Origin: JABMMZ01 sp964438995 | Lineage (GTDB): Bacteria; Bacteroidota; Bacteroidia; NS11-12g; UBA955 | NCBI GenBank assembly: GCA_964438995.1 | Contig: CAYTMQ010000004.1 | Location: forward strand, 62,001 to 126,000 | DNA length: 64,000 nucleotides | Direction of reading: 5' to 3' | Shown: piece by piece, positions 9,757 through 19,118 of the stretch | Layout of the letters: every line of letters begins with the position of its first letter | How positions within the stretch are numbered: the first letter of the stretch is position 1 | Made by a program: the position numbers and the translations under genes | The notes under the pieces: generated by a model | What the model was told of the DNA's origin: nothing | The model's database searches: none | What the model saw: the letters and a program-made list of their open reading frames with translations, nothing else

Positions 9757-11337
9757 TTAAATTTTAAATTCGGAAGTTGTGTGGAATTCAATTTTAGGAT
9801 TTTGTTGAATAGCGGTGTTCAAAATCCATGCCGTTTCAGCCAAGAATACTAGGTTCTCATCTTTGTCTTTAACAATGTTTTTTTGTCTGAATTTACAAAA
9901 TTCTGAAATAGCTTCTTTGTCGCCAGTCATCCAACAAGCTTTGAAAAATGAACGAGGTTCAAATCTACATTTGGCATTGTATTCATTTTCGAGACGGTGT
10001 TGAATCACTTCAAATTGGAGTTCACCTACAGTACCAATGTACTTTCTATTACCAGGTTCTTGTCTAAACAACTGAGCAACACCTTCGTCGGTTAATTGTT
10101 CGATACCTTTTTCAAGTTGTTTAGATTTCATAGGATCGAGGTTGATCAACTCCTTAAAAATTTCTGGAGAAAATGATGGAATACCTTTGAACATAAAGTT
10201 TTCACCTTCGGTTAAAGTATCACCAATTTTAAAGTTTCCAGTATCATACAAACCTACAACATCACCTGCAAAAGCATCTTCTAATAAGGCTTTAGAATCT
10301 GCCATAAAAGTAAATGGACTGGCAAACTTCATGTCTTTATTGAGACGCACGTGGTGGAAGAATTTGTTTCTTTCAAACTTACCTGAACAAACCCTTAAGA
10401 ATGCGATTCTATCGCGGTGTTTTGGGTCTAAGTTAGCGTGGATTTTAAAGATGAACCCAGAGAATTTGTTTTCATCAGGTTTAACATTTCTTTCGCTCGA
10501 ATTGCGGGCTTGAGGGAAAGGAGCAATTTCTAAGAATTTTTCTAAAAGCTCTTTAATACCAAAATTATTCAAAGCAGAACCGAAGAACACTGGAGCAACC
10601 TCTCCTTTTAAATAATCATTGACATCAAAATCACCATAGACACCATCTATCAACTCAACATCCGAACGCAATTTGTCAGCATCATTGTCTATTAATTCAT
10701 CTAACAATGGACTGTTTAAATCGTCTATTTTAATGATGTCTTTAGATATTTTGGTTTTATTGGCTTCAAAAAAATTGATGCTTTTATCGAATAGCTTATA
10801 AACACCTTTGAAATCGCGGCCACCATTGATAGGCCAGCTCATAGGTTTTACCTTGATGTTGAGTTTTTGTTCAAGTTCGTCTAACAAGTCAAATGGGTCG
10901 CGACCATCTCTATCCACTTTGTTGATAAACACAATAACAGGAGTATTTCTCATTCTACAAACCTCCATCAAACGCTCTGTTTGCTCTTCAACACCTTTTA
11001 CGCAGTCGATAACCAAGATAACACTATCCACAGCAGTTAGAGTTCTGTAGGTATCTTCGGCGAAGTCTTTGTGACCCGGTGTATCGAGAATGTTAACCAA
11101 CTTGCCATTGTATTCGAAGGTCATTACAGAAGTAGCGACAGAGATACCTCTTTGCTTTTCTATTTCCATGAAATCGCTGGTAGCAGCTTTTTTAATTTTA
11201 TTAGATTTAACTGCACCTGCCGTTTGAATAGCTCCACCAAAAAGTAGAAATTTTTCAGTCAAAGTAGTTTTACCTGCGTCAGGGTGACTGATGATTGCAA
11301 AGGTTTTTCTCTTATGTATCTCTTCCGATAAATTCAC
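9757..11337 (-). CDS. prfC: Peptide chain release factor 3 (RF3)
   Basis: The 526-residue translational GTPase recycles RF1/RF2 after termination. The G1 loop SHPDAGKTT is near residue 17, DTPGHKDF is G3, NKVDRDGRDP is G4, and the C-terminal part carries GELQFEVIQHRLENEYN, an RF3 signature that separates it from EF-G. Length matches the family (about 530). The start is GTG (GTG AAT TTA TCG) and gives the usual N-terminus of the family. No partner gene is evident in the neighbourhood. Confidence 0.96.
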   Translation of the reverse strand: MNLSEEIHKRKTFAIISHPDAGKTTLTEKFLLFGGAIQTAGAVKSNKIKKAATSDFMEIEKQRGISVATSVMTFEYNGKLVNILDTPGHKDFAEDTYRTLTAVDSVILVIDCVKGVEEQTERLMEVCRMRNTPVIVFINKVDRDGRDPFDLLDELEQKLNIKVKPMSWPINGGRDFKGVYKLFDKSINFFEANKTKISKDIIKIDDLNSPLLDELIDNDADKLRSDVELIDGVYGDFDVNDYLKGEVAPVFFGSALNNFGIKELLEKFLEIAPFPQARNSSERNVKPDENKFSGFIFKIHANLDPKHRDRIAFLRVCSGKFERNKFFHHVRLNKDMKFASPFTFMADSKALLEDAFAGDVVGLYDTGNFKIGDTLTEGENFMFKGIPSFSPEIFKELINLDPMKSKQLEKGIEQLTDEGVAQLFRQEPGNRKYIGTVGELQFEVIQHRLENEYNAKCRFEPRSFFKACWMTGDKEAISEFCKFRQKNIVKDKDENLVFLAETAWILNTAIQQNPKIEFHTTSEFKI

Positions 11338-11524
11338 ACCGCGAAATTATCTAAATTGTTTGAGCAAACAATAAACATTTATTAGAGTTTCGGGATGAAG
11401 AAATAAAACAAAGTTGGGCAATTTATACATAGTATAATGAAGACATTGGTTTATCCCCAAAACAGTGTGCTAAAAAAAGGACTAAAGTCATAAATATTTT
11501 TTATAAAAATTGTTTATTTAATTT

Positions 11525-11532
11525 TAATTTTG
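11525..11532 (+). promoter_or_regulatory. Exact -7 box (TAATTTTG) before the 11544 lipoprotein gene
   Basis: TAATTTTG matches TAnnTTTG and lies 11 bases before the ATG. No TTG at the classical -33 distance is seen, so only the -7 box is supported. Confidence 0.45.
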
Positions 11533-11543
11533 CGATTAATTAA

Positions 11544-12176
11544 ATGACCCGTCTATATCTATTGATGCTTTTACCATTTTTGTTCTCTTGCGAAAAGAGC
11601 AACAAATCGAGTAATAATGCGAGTTTGGATGGTGTTGATTTGAATGATGTTTTAAACACAGACGATTATTTTAAAACCAAAAAAAGAAAATCTGGTTCAG
11701 CGAAAGATAGCATTCAGACTAGAATTGTCGATTTAAATGACATCAACAATGATGGCTTGAGAGATACTGCCTTCATCCGTTACAATACACTAAATTCTAT
11801 TTACAAAGTAAGTTTCACCTGTTTTCCTGGCATCATCCATCAAGGCAATGTTGCAGAACTTTTGGTAAAAAACATTGGAGATTTAAACAACGATGGCAAC
11901 AGCGAAATCATGTTTTTCTTACAATCAGAAGAAAGTTGTTGGGATGAAATCAAATTGTATTCATATAGCAACAATAAATGGTCTGAGAAGTACAATGGTT
12001 TGACCTATCAATGTACCAATTCTAGTAATACCAATTATCAATTTAGAAAATTAAACGACCATACAGTTCAATTAATCACTTATGGCATTAACAAAGATTC
12101 TGTTGATGTGATTAGTGGAGATACATTAGAGAACATTATTCCAAACGCTCAAAATTCTAATTTGATTGTTTGGTAA
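11544..12176 (+). CDS. Lipoprotein with calcium-binding DxNxDG-type loops
   Basis: This 210-residue protein opens with a lipoprotein signal (LLMLLPFLFSC, the Cys being the lipidation site). Two acidic loops, DLNDINNDGLRD and DLNNDGNSEI, resemble FG-GAP/EF-hand-like calcium-binding loops found in integrin-type or VCBS repeats. The rest is not recognisable. The last 20 bases overlap the 3' end of the convergent nnr gene, so both coding regions share sequence there. Probable outer-membrane or periplasmic location is inferred from the lipobox. Confidence 0.65.
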   Translation: MTRLYLLMLLPFLFSCEKSNKSSNNASLDGVDLNDVLNTDDYFKTKKRKSGSAKDSIQTRIVDLNDINNDGLRDTAFIRYNTLNSIYKVSFTCFPGIIHQGNVAELLVKNIGDLNNDGNSEIMFFLQSEESCWDEIKLYSYSNNKWSEKYNGLTYQCTNSSNTNYQFRKLNDHTVQLITYGINKDSVDVISGDTLENIIPNAQNSNLIVW

Positions 12177-13689
12177 TTTGAACAAACGCATTAGGCAAAT
12201 GTTCAATTAAATCTGAGGGTAACATAGAAATTTCACCTTTTTCTAAAGCTGCCAAATCGCCAGCTAAACCGTGAACAAACATACCGATAACAGCTGCATC
12301 TTTTGGACTGTAAGACTGCGCCAATAAAGACACAATTATTCCAGTCAATACATCCCCTGAACCACCTTTAGCCATTCCAGGATTACCAGTTGAATTGAAA
12401 TAAGCAGATCCATCTGGGCAAGACAAGCACGAATTTGCGCCTTTCAAAACGATGTATAATTGATATTTTTTTGAACATTCCAACTGTTTTTGGTGTCTTT
12501 CAAAAGCATTTTTGCAAGCGCCAAACAAACGTTCAAATTCTTTTACATGAGGTGTAAGTACCGCTTCTTTAGGCAACTGAGATTTTAAAGTAAGATCATA
12601 AGCTGCTAATGTTATAGCATCAGCATCAATTACCTTTGGAATCTGATGAGCAAATATCTGTTTAAGTAAGTGTTTTGTTAAATCATTGACACCAATAGCT
12701 GGTCCAATTCCAACAGCATTGAATTTTTCTACATTTGGCAATTCAGAACTAAATTCATGCTGTTCATCAACTGACAACATTGCTTCAGGACAGGCAGTAT
12801 GCAAAGATTCAATACCAGAGCTTGGAATGTGCACAGTTAACAGTCCTAAGCCTGACTTCAATGCAGCTCTAGCTGCGAGAATAGACGCTCCATACTTAGA
12901 ATATGAGCCGGCAATTAGCAGTGCATGTCCATTATTTCCTTTGTGAGAAAACTTCGATTTGCTGCGAATAGATTCTTTGATACATGTATCTGTGACAAAC
13001 CATTTATTACAGGCAAGATGTGTGAGATAATCGTTGTGAAGAGCAATGTCAATTACTTGCCAAGTCCCAATAAAATCGGCACAATCCGGCAATAAAAAAC
13101 ACAATTTCAAACATTGAAAAGTCAATGTATGTTTGGCTTTTACAATTGAATTTTGAATTGGAGTTGACTCATCTGTCAACAGTCCTGAGGGAATATCAAT
13201 TGATACTATAGGAAAATTTAAACTATTTATTGTATCTATACATAATTTAAAAACGCCATCAACAGCTCTGTTTAAACCAGTTCCAAACAATGCATCAATA
13301 ATTACACCTTCCTTCTTAAAATGCTCATCATTGAGTTGCTCGTTGAAATTGTGAATCATTACATTCAGAGATTTTATTCTGTTGTAATTTTGAATAAAGT
13401 CTAAACTTGCATTAAGAACATCTCCGCATACATAAACAATGGTTTCAATATGTTTGGCATTTAGTAACCTAGCGATGGCTAAACCATCTCCCCCATTGTT
13501 ACCAATACCACAGAAAATATAAAATATTTTAGTATGACCATACAACTTTACGATTTGATCGGAACAAGCTACTGCAGCTCTTTCCATCAATTTTATAGAA
13601 GCGATAGGTTCATGTTCAATGGTATACTTATCCCAATCTCTAATTTGTTGAGCGCTTAAAACAGGGATATTATGGATGTTTGATGGCAT
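12157..13689 (-). CDS. nnr: Bifunctional NAD(P)H-hydrate epimerase/dehydratase
   Basis: The enzyme repairs hydrated NAD(P)H. The N-terminal half is a YjeF_N epimerase domain (GNNGGDGLAIARLL near residue 65; DALFGTGLNR). The C-terminal half is a ribokinase-like ADP-dependent dehydratase with NPGMAKGGSGDVLTG, the nucleotide-binding motif. Length (510 residues) fits the fused form. A TTG upstream (13713) extends the frame, but the ATG at 13689 is preferred because it gives MPSNIHNIPVLSAQQIRDWD, the family's usual beginning. It overlaps the 3' end of the cytochrome gene by 20 bases and overlaps the convergent lipoprotein gene. Confidence 0.93.
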   Translation of the reverse strand: MPSNIHNIPVLSAQQIRDWDKYTIEHEPIASIKLMERAAVACSDQIVKLYGHTKIFYIFCGIGNNGGDGLAIARLLNAKHIETIVYVCGDVLNASLDFIQNYNRIKSLNVMIHNFNEQLNDEHFKKEGVIIDALFGTGLNRAVDGVFKLCIDTINSLNFPIVSIDIPSGLLTDESTPIQNSIVKAKHTLTFQCLKLCFLLPDCADFIGTWQVIDIALHNDYLTHLACNKWFVTDTCIKESIRSKSKFSHKGNNGHALLIAGSYSKYGASILAARAALKSGLGLLTVHIPSSGIESLHTACPEAMLSVDEQHEFSSELPNVEKFNAVGIGPAIGVNDLTKHLLKQIFAHQIPKVIDADAITLAAYDLTLKSQLPKEAVLTPHVKEFERLFGACKNAFERHQKQLECSKKYQLYIVLKGANSCLSCPDGSAYFNSTGNPGMAKGGSGDVLTGIIVSLLAQSYSPKDAAVIGMFVHGLAGDLAALEKGEISMLPSDLIEHLPNAFVQITKQSN

Positions 13690-15556
13690 TGATTCTGGAT
13701 TGCAATTTAGCAACTTGAGCAGAATTACCGAGTATATTTTCTAAAGAAAGTAAGTTTTGAAGTGCTGTCAAATTATCAGGATTAAAAGAAAGCGATTTGG
13801 TAAAAGCTTCTTTGGCTTTTGAAGGTTGATTGTTGTTCATATACACCAAACCAAAATACGCCCATACATCTGAATTTTTAGAATACAATTTGATGTATTG
13901 GTTTAACACGGTTTCAGCTTTTCTAAATTGTTTGGTTTTGATCAATAAATTGCCTTTTTGCAATAAGAAATCGAGGTTTAAAGGTTCTTTGTTTACTGCC
14001 TTATCAAACCATAATTCTGCATTTGGAGCGTCATTTAATCTCTCATATGCTTTGGCAATTCTATAAAATGTCCAAGCATCATTACCATTATAAAGGTTTG
14101 CACTATTTTTAATTTCATCAAATTGAGAATTGATGTAATAGAGATGTATCAATATTTGTAAATGCAATTGGTTGTTTTGATCCAAATCCTTGCTTTTTTG
14201 TTTGGCAATATTTAGGAATAGTGGATTGGCTTCAAATTTTTCATAATATGAAACATAGGCTTCTGTAACAGTAGCAATGTCGGGATTTGTATTTGTTATA
14301 CAATTAAGTCCCTTTAGTTTTCCTTTAACTACAGTAGAAGATGAAGGTTTTCTAATGTAGTGATCGTGTACTGTAACGTGAGGTATATCAGAAGTACCAG
14401 TTGAAGGCATGTGGCATTTCACGCAATTATTGTTTTCTTTATTTAATGAAGCAACTGGGGCGCTACATTGTTTTTGATTGGAAGTAGTATGACAAGAGCG
14501 GCATTTTGAATTGAATATTTGAGCATTGGTTTGTCTAACTGAAACGTGAGGGTTATGACATGAGATGCAGGTAAATCCAGGTTGAATCTTGTCTGAATTT
14601 AAATCGCCTTTTGCCGATGCAATGAAGCATTTACTTCGTTGAAAACGCTCAGCATGTGCTGCCATTACCACATCGTCTTCTCCTTCGTATTCGGGCGAAA
14701 ATTGGTCGAATACATCTGATAGTTTCATACCTGGTCTAAAATCAATGAAAGATTTGCCAGGCTTTAATACCGCGTTACCTTGAAGATGGCATCTTTGGCA
14801 AATATCTATTTGACGGTTCCAACTCAGTTTAGCTGGATTAACTATGGTATAATCTGTTTCTTTTGAAACATCTACCACTATGCCTTTAGATTTCTCAGCA
14901 ACATGCACTTCACCTGGTCCATGACAACGTTCGCAATTGATACCATGAGGCAAATTTTTGTATTGATTTTCTGAGCCCTTAACAAGATTAGGAATGGCAT
15001 TGTGACAAGACATGCATTCAAGACCAATTTTTCTCTCGAAACCCGTGTTATTGCCATTTTCAAAACCTGGAGGTAAATCCCACTTACCTTTCTGGGTATA
15101 GAATGTGAGAGGAGCCTGAAAGACATATCCATTTTCTTCAATAAAATGCGAATTGGTATGGTGACCAGAGCCAATAATGTATTGTATTTTTTCGGTTCTT
15201 GAATAGATGGTATCACCATTTAACAATCTATACTCTTTAAGATAAATGGCGCTGTCTTTAAGAAAAGGCAAATAATATAGATTTCTATATCCATCGTATA
15301 CAGGCGTTACATGATGGAATTCAGCAGATGTTTTTTTAAGCGATGCCAAATCAAAACTGCTGCCCATGCCAGTTTCAATGAAGGTAGAATATTTATCTAA
15401 ATGGCATTTTGCGCAAGCATCAATACCAACATATTTAACCGAATCGTTGTGGTTGAGATAAGGCGAGTTGTCGACAGATTTCTCTCCTTGTTTACAATAA
15501 CTTAGTACGAAAACACAAAGTAAACCGCAGACTATGGCTAGAAGTTTAATTTGCAT
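13670..15556 (-). CDS. Heptaheme c-type cytochrome lipoprotein with C-terminal TPR repeats
   Basis: The 628-residue protein has a lipoprotein signal (VFVLSYC) from the ATG at 15556; the TTG at 15565 would add three residues. Seven CxxCH haem sites are visible: CAKCH, CMSCH, CERCH, CQRCH, CISCH, CRSCH and CVKCH. The last 200 residues contain TPR-like helices (AELWFDKAVNKEP; VWAYFGLVYMNNNQPSKAKEAF). It resembles cytochrome c554/c3-type multihaem proteins fused to TPRs, known in Bacteroidota but with unproven partners. Inference: an anchored electron carrier. It directly follows the rhodanese gene and overlaps nnr. Confidence 0.85.
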   Translation of the reverse strand: MQIKLLAIVCGLLCVFVLSYCKQGEKSVDNSPYLNHNDSVKYVGIDACAKCHLDKYSTFIETGMGSSFDLASLKKTSAEFHHVTPVYDGYRNLYYLPFLKDSAIYLKEYRLLNGDTIYSRTEKIQYIIGSGHHTNSHFIEENGYVFQAPLTFYTQKGKWDLPPGFENGNNTGFERKIGLECMSCHNAIPNLVKGSENQYKNLPHGINCERCHGPGEVHVAEKSKGIVVDVSKETDYTIVNPAKLSWNRQIDICQRCHLQGNAVLKPGKSFIDFRPGMKLSDVFDQFSPEYEGEDDVVMAAHAERFQRSKCFIASAKGDLNSDKIQPGFTCISCHNPHVSVRQTNAQIFNSKCRSCHTTSNQKQCSAPVASLNKENNNCVKCHMPSTGTSDIPHVTVHDHYIRKPSSSTVVKGKLKGLNCITNTNPDIATVTEAYVSYYEKFEANPLFLNIAKQKSKDLDQNNQLHLQILIHLYYINSQFDEIKNSANLYNGNDAWTFYRIAKAYERLNDAPNAELWFDKAVNKEPLNLDFLLQKGNLLIKTKQFRKAETVLNQYIKLYSKNSDVWAYFGLVYMNNNQPSKAKEAFTKSLSFNPDNLTALQNLLSLENILGNSAQVAKLQSRINAIKHP

Positions 15557-15565
15557 AGATATCAA

Positions 15566-15862
15566 CTACATAGATTGATAGGCCATCATACCGCCTACAA
15601 GATTTCTAACATTTTTAAATCCATTTTGATCTAAGAATGCTTTAGCTGCAGCACTTCTAGCACCACTTCTACAGTGTACAATTACTTCTTCATTCATCCA
15701 ATCATCAAGGTCATCTATTTTTGATTGTAAATCACCAAGAGGAATATTTAAAGCCCCTATATTGAATTCTTCATACTCATAAGGTTCTCTAACATCTATA
15801 ATTTTTAATTCTTCGCCTTTAGATAATCTTTCCTTTAATTCGTTTACAGTTATTTCGCTCAT
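15566..15862 (-). CDS. Single-domain rhodanese-like sulfurtransferase
   Basis: The 98-residue protein is one rhodanese domain with the active-site loop VHCRSGARSA, Cys64 being the expected persulfide carrier. No signal peptide is seen, so it is probably cytoplasmic. The start ATG is two bases after the stop of the 15864 gene and the following cytochrome gene starts within ten bases of its stop, so the three are probably one transcript. Sulfur transfer to an unknown acceptor is inferred. Confidence 0.9.
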   Translation of the reverse strand: MSEITVNELKERLSKGEELKIIDVREPYEYEEFNIGALNIPLGDLQSKIDDLDDWMNEEVIVHCRSGARSAAAKAFLDQNGFKNVRNLVGGMMAYQSM

Positions 15863-15863
15863 G

Positions 15864-17777
15864 TTAATTTTTTATAAATTTTGAATTTAAAATAGCATTG
15901 TTTGCAGATGTACATTTGATAAAATAAACACCTTTGCTCAAAGCAGCAATATCTATACTACCAAGCAATTCACCAGTTTGATTCAATAATAATTTTCCAG
16001 TTACATCGTAAATTTCAATTGAAACAATATTTTCTCTAGTATTGATATTTAAAATACTAGAATTTTCAATTGGATTTGGGTATACAGAAAGTGTATTTGT
16101 GGTGGTAGTATTGGTCAATCTAGTTGATTGTTTAGGCAATGGTGGTCCAACCAAAGGTCGCATCATTGGGGCACCTGTTATAGTAGAGCTCACATTTTCC
16201 CAATAGCCATTTAGATTGTAAAACAAGTTTGGATTTTTACCACCACTATGACCGTATTTGTAGTTGTTATCGTATCCTACATTTAAGATGAAATTGGTGT
16301 TTTGTTGCCACCCTATATAGAAATTGCCGGCATTAAGAGCAATTGCAGTATCAAGTACAAAATTCACAAATCCGTTAATGGAGTCGGAATACACAGCAGA
16401 AGCGACTTCAATTTGTTTGGCAATGACATCGTTATCATCTGTATTTGCTGGAGGTTCAGACAATTTCTTCCATATAGTAATATAAAAATTCTTGCCAGTA
16501 ATCTCAGATACAGAGCGGTTGAAAAAAACAGAAATTCCTCTTAGAGTATCACTTTTAGGTAAATTGAATCTGATTGCTGCATATCCTGGTCCAGCTGGCA
16601 GAGAACCATAATCTAACCCATATCCACCTTCAGCAGAACCATCGTCGTAAGCAAAGTAATTTTGAAATTTGAAGTGCTTGGTATAATCGTTGTTATTTGA
16701 AATGGAATTGTAATCATCAGCTGTTACATCATTTGCTAGAGGTAAGATTCTATACTTTAAACTTAAAGAGGGCAACTTACCTGAAAATGTATCCAATTTC
16801 AATCCAAGAAAGGCCTCAGATGTATCAGAGAATTCTTTAACGTTTCTGTTTGTTGCATTGAAAGGATAGTTTAATACCAATTGATTGTATTGGTTTCTAA
16901 CTTCACAGCCAAACTGTACATTGACAGGAACGTTGTTGTTGTTTCTGATGGTATAAGCATGAGCGGGAATGGTATGAAAATTGGGATTGACTTTAAAATG
17001 GTCGTATGGCATTGTTTCGAACCATTGTAAGGGTCCTTCAGGTACAGCATTAATGGCAACTTCTCTGATGGCAGTATCTGTATAAGTTCTGCCACTATTA
17101 AGTCTGATATAATCGAGGTGCCATTGGTTCATATTTCCAGTAGTTTTACCGTAATTGATAAATCTGAATTGGAAATTGTTAAATAGATAATTTGACTTTT
17201 TGATTGGCACCATTGCTTGGATAAATGGTTTGTAATTTTTCCCGATTGTTTTCCAAACAGTGTTCCATTGACCATCAGCTTGTTTGAACTTAAGCACCAA
17301 TGAGTCGGTATTGTCTAAAACATCGCCTTTGCCCTGCATCTGGTAAAAGAAACTGAGGTAGATTGAGTCAGACAACAAATAATTTTTCCAAGTTAATCCT
17401 GTTTTATAATTGAACAGATTGATAAAGTTTGAAGTTAGAGAATCACAGTGATTGGTTGTAAGACCACTTAAGGTTTGGTATGGTTTGCCTTTGGCGTTAA
17501 GGTTATCAAAAGTAGCAACACCATATGAAGGTGGAGAGATAGCAAAGTGGCTATTGACGTATACTTGATTATCGTTCCAATAGAGTTGATTTGGTACCAG
17601 TTCTGTAGACGTAAAATCGTCAATGAACGGTAATTTTATGGTGTCTGTTAATTGTCTTTTTGAATTTGTATTTTGACGATTGAGTGCGTGATTGTTTTGA
17701 AGAGGCGTTATGATTGGGCCTTGACAAAAAACATTTATTGAGATAAAACAAGTCGTTAAAACCGATAGTACTTTCAT
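15864..17777 (-). CDS. Secreted protein with T9SS type A sorting domain
   Basis: This 637-residue precursor has an N-terminal signal peptide (about 1-18) and a C-terminal tail with LSVYPNPIENSS, IYDVTGKLLLNQT and KGVYFIKCTS, the Por_Secre_tail layout that sends proteins through the type IX secretion system. The middle has beta-rich segments without a recognised catalytic motif. The protein is therefore a surface or secreted cargo of unknown function. It begins a run with rhodanese and the cytochrome on the same strand. A -7 box (TAAATTTG) lies 12 bases before the ATG. Confidence 0.8.
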   Translation of the reverse strand: MKVLSVLTTCFISINVFCQGPIITPLQNNHALNRQNTNSKRQLTDTIKLPFIDDFTSTELVPNQLYWNDNQVYVNSHFAISPPSYGVATFDNLNAKGKPYQTLSGLTTNHCDSLTSNFINLFNYKTGLTWKNYLLSDSIYLSFFYQMQGKGDVLDNTDSLVLKFKQADGQWNTVWKTIGKNYKPFIQAMVPIKKSNYLFNNFQFRFINYGKTTGNMNQWHLDYIRLNSGRTYTDTAIREVAINAVPEGPLQWFETMPYDHFKVNPNFHTIPAHAYTIRNNNNVPVNVQFGCEVRNQYNQLVLNYPFNATNRNVKEFSDTSEAFLGLKLDTFSGKLPSLSLKYRILPLANDVTADDYNSISNNNDYTKHFKFQNYFAYDDGSAEGGYGLDYGSLPAGPGYAAIRFNLPKSDTLRGISVFFNRSVSEITGKNFYITIWKKLSEPPANTDDNDVIAKQIEVASAVYSDSINGFVNFVLDTAIALNAGNFYIGWQQNTNFILNVGYDNNYKYGHSGGKNPNLFYNLNGYWENVSSTITGAPMMRPLVGPPLPKQSTRLTNTTTTNTLSVYPNPIENSSILNINTRENIVSIEIYDVTGKLLLNQTGELLGSIDIAALSKGVYFIKCTSANNAILNSKFIKN

Positions 17778-17789
17778 GAATTATAGAAA

Positions 17790-17797
17790 CAAATTTA
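17790..17797 (-). promoter_or_regulatory. -7 box before the T9SS cargo gene
   Basis: TAAATTTG on the minus strand fits TAnnTTTG and lies 12 bases before the ATG at 17777. No -33 TTG at the classical distance was found, so this is only a partial promoter match. Confidence 0.4.
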
Positions 17798-17838
17798 GCT
17801 TAAAAATATTGCTGAACATAGTAAATTTTACAATTCCA

Positions 17839-18444
17839 TTATGGTAGCAAACCATCATCTGGAGTTAATGGGTCGATTGTTACGTTGGTAGTGTCTCTAT
17901 GTGACATTTTTTTAGAGACAACGATGTCGATAACAGAGCCTTTTTCGAGAGGAGTATTGGGTGCTATTTCGCGTCCTTTGTATTTTTGATTTAGGACCAA
18001 TCCTGAACCAATAGAACTGGAGACAGAATCAACTCTGCCTAGTTTTAAACCAGCATTTTGAAGTAATACTTTTGCAAGATTGGCTCCACCGTTGACTAGT
18101 TTAGGCATTTTAACTTTCGGTTTAATACCGGTATTAACAGTGACATAGATTTTTCTGCCAGGTTTAACATTCATTCCAGGCTTAGGGTCTTGTTCAACTA
18201 TGGTCATAGGTTTTAAATCTTCCTGATACACCGAATCAACAATCATCATTTCCAAATCGCTGTTTTCTAAAATAGAGAATGCATTTTCTGCTGGCATCCC
18301 AATTACTTTAGGCACTTGGGTACTTTCACCATGGCGGGTGTAAAAAGAGGTGAAAAACATGGCAATAAACAAATAGACAATAAAAGCTACAGCAGCCAAT
18401 CCAAGTGTTTTAAGTAGAGTTGAAGTTGAAATACCTTTGAACAT
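17839..18444 (-). CDS. Membrane-anchored PASTA-domain protein
   Basis: A single transmembrane helix (about residues 9-31) is followed by two PASTA repeats (about 39-108 and 110-185; QVPKVIGMPAENAF, DPKPGMNVKPGRKIYVTVN). PASTA domains are found on penicillin-binding proteins and Ser/Thr kinases and bind peptidoglycan fragments; here there is no kinase or transpeptidase domain, so it is a stand-alone form. The product of 201 residues is probably periplasmic. A GCAAATTTGC palindrome lies just before its start (18452-18461), overlapping a -7-like CAAATTTG. Confidence 0.8.
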   Translation of the reverse strand: MFKGISTSTLLKTLGLAAVAFIVYLFIAMFFTSFYTRHGESTQVPKVIGMPAENAFSILENSDLEMMIVDSVYQEDLKPMTIVEQDPKPGMNVKPGRKIYVTVNTGIKPKVKMPKLVNGGANLAKVLLQNAGLKLGRVDSVSSSIGSGLVLNQKYKGREIAPNTPLEKGSVIDIVVSKKMSHRDTTNVTIDPLTPDDGLLP

Positions 18445-18503
18445 CAGTAATGCAAATTTGCTGATATTTTATGGATTTATCAAATATTATTCACCACAAC
18501 AGA

Positions 18504-19118
18504 TTATGGAATATTCAAATATTTGTGCGTTTGTAAAGAGATTCTCCAATCAGGATTTTCTTTGACAAATTCGACAATCAAAGGCATCATTTCAGAAGAC
18601 TTTGACCATTCAGGTTGTACGAATTTAATACAGTTTGAATTTAGATTGTTTTTATACGATGAAGCCCATTGAAAATCAGTCTTGTTGAAAATAATAGCTT
18701 TGAATTCATGAGCGCGTTCAAGAGATTCTTGAATAGGGAATTTGAATTTTTTGGGAGATAAGCATATCCAATCGGGTTGACCGAGAATTGGGTAGGCTCC
18801 GGATGTTTCGATATGAACTCGAATGTTTTTAGACTTTAGTTCATTGATCAGAGGATTAAGGTCGTACATGGCAGGTTCACCACCAGTAATAACGCAGATT
18901 GGTGCTTTAGAGGCTGTAACCCAGCTGACCATATCTGACACATGGTACTTTGGATGCACTGAGGCATCCCAACTTTCTTTTACATCGCACCAAACACAAC
19001 CGACATCGCAACCACCCAATCTAATAAAGTAGGCAGCATATCCAGTGTAATGCCCTTCACCTTGTATTGTATAAAAGTGCTCCATTACAGGATATTGTAC
19101 CACAGTTGATTCAGACAT
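18504..19118 (-). CDS. queE: 7-carboxy-7-deazaguanine synthase (radical SAM)
   Basis: The 204-residue enzyme converts 6-carboxytetrahydropterin to 7-carboxy-7-deazaguanine in queuosine synthesis. It has the radical-SAM cluster motif C37-x3-C41-x2-C44 (GGCDVGCVWCD), the neighbouring FYTIQGEG, and TGGEPAMYDLNPLI. The start ATG shares its first base with the stop of folD (TAATG, 19116-19120). The QueD partner lies 35 kb away at 53815. No QueC is in the window. Confidence 0.93.
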   Translation of the reverse strand: MSESTVVQYPVMEHFYTIQGEGHYTGYAAYFIRLGGCDVGCVWCDVKESWDASVHPKYHVSDMVSWVTASKAPICVITGGEPAMYDLNPLINELKSKNIRVHIETSGAYPILGQPDWICLSPKKFKFPIQESLERAHEFKAIIFNKTDFQWASSYKNNLNSNCIKFVQPEWSKSSEMMPLIVEFVKENPDWRISLQTHKYLNIP

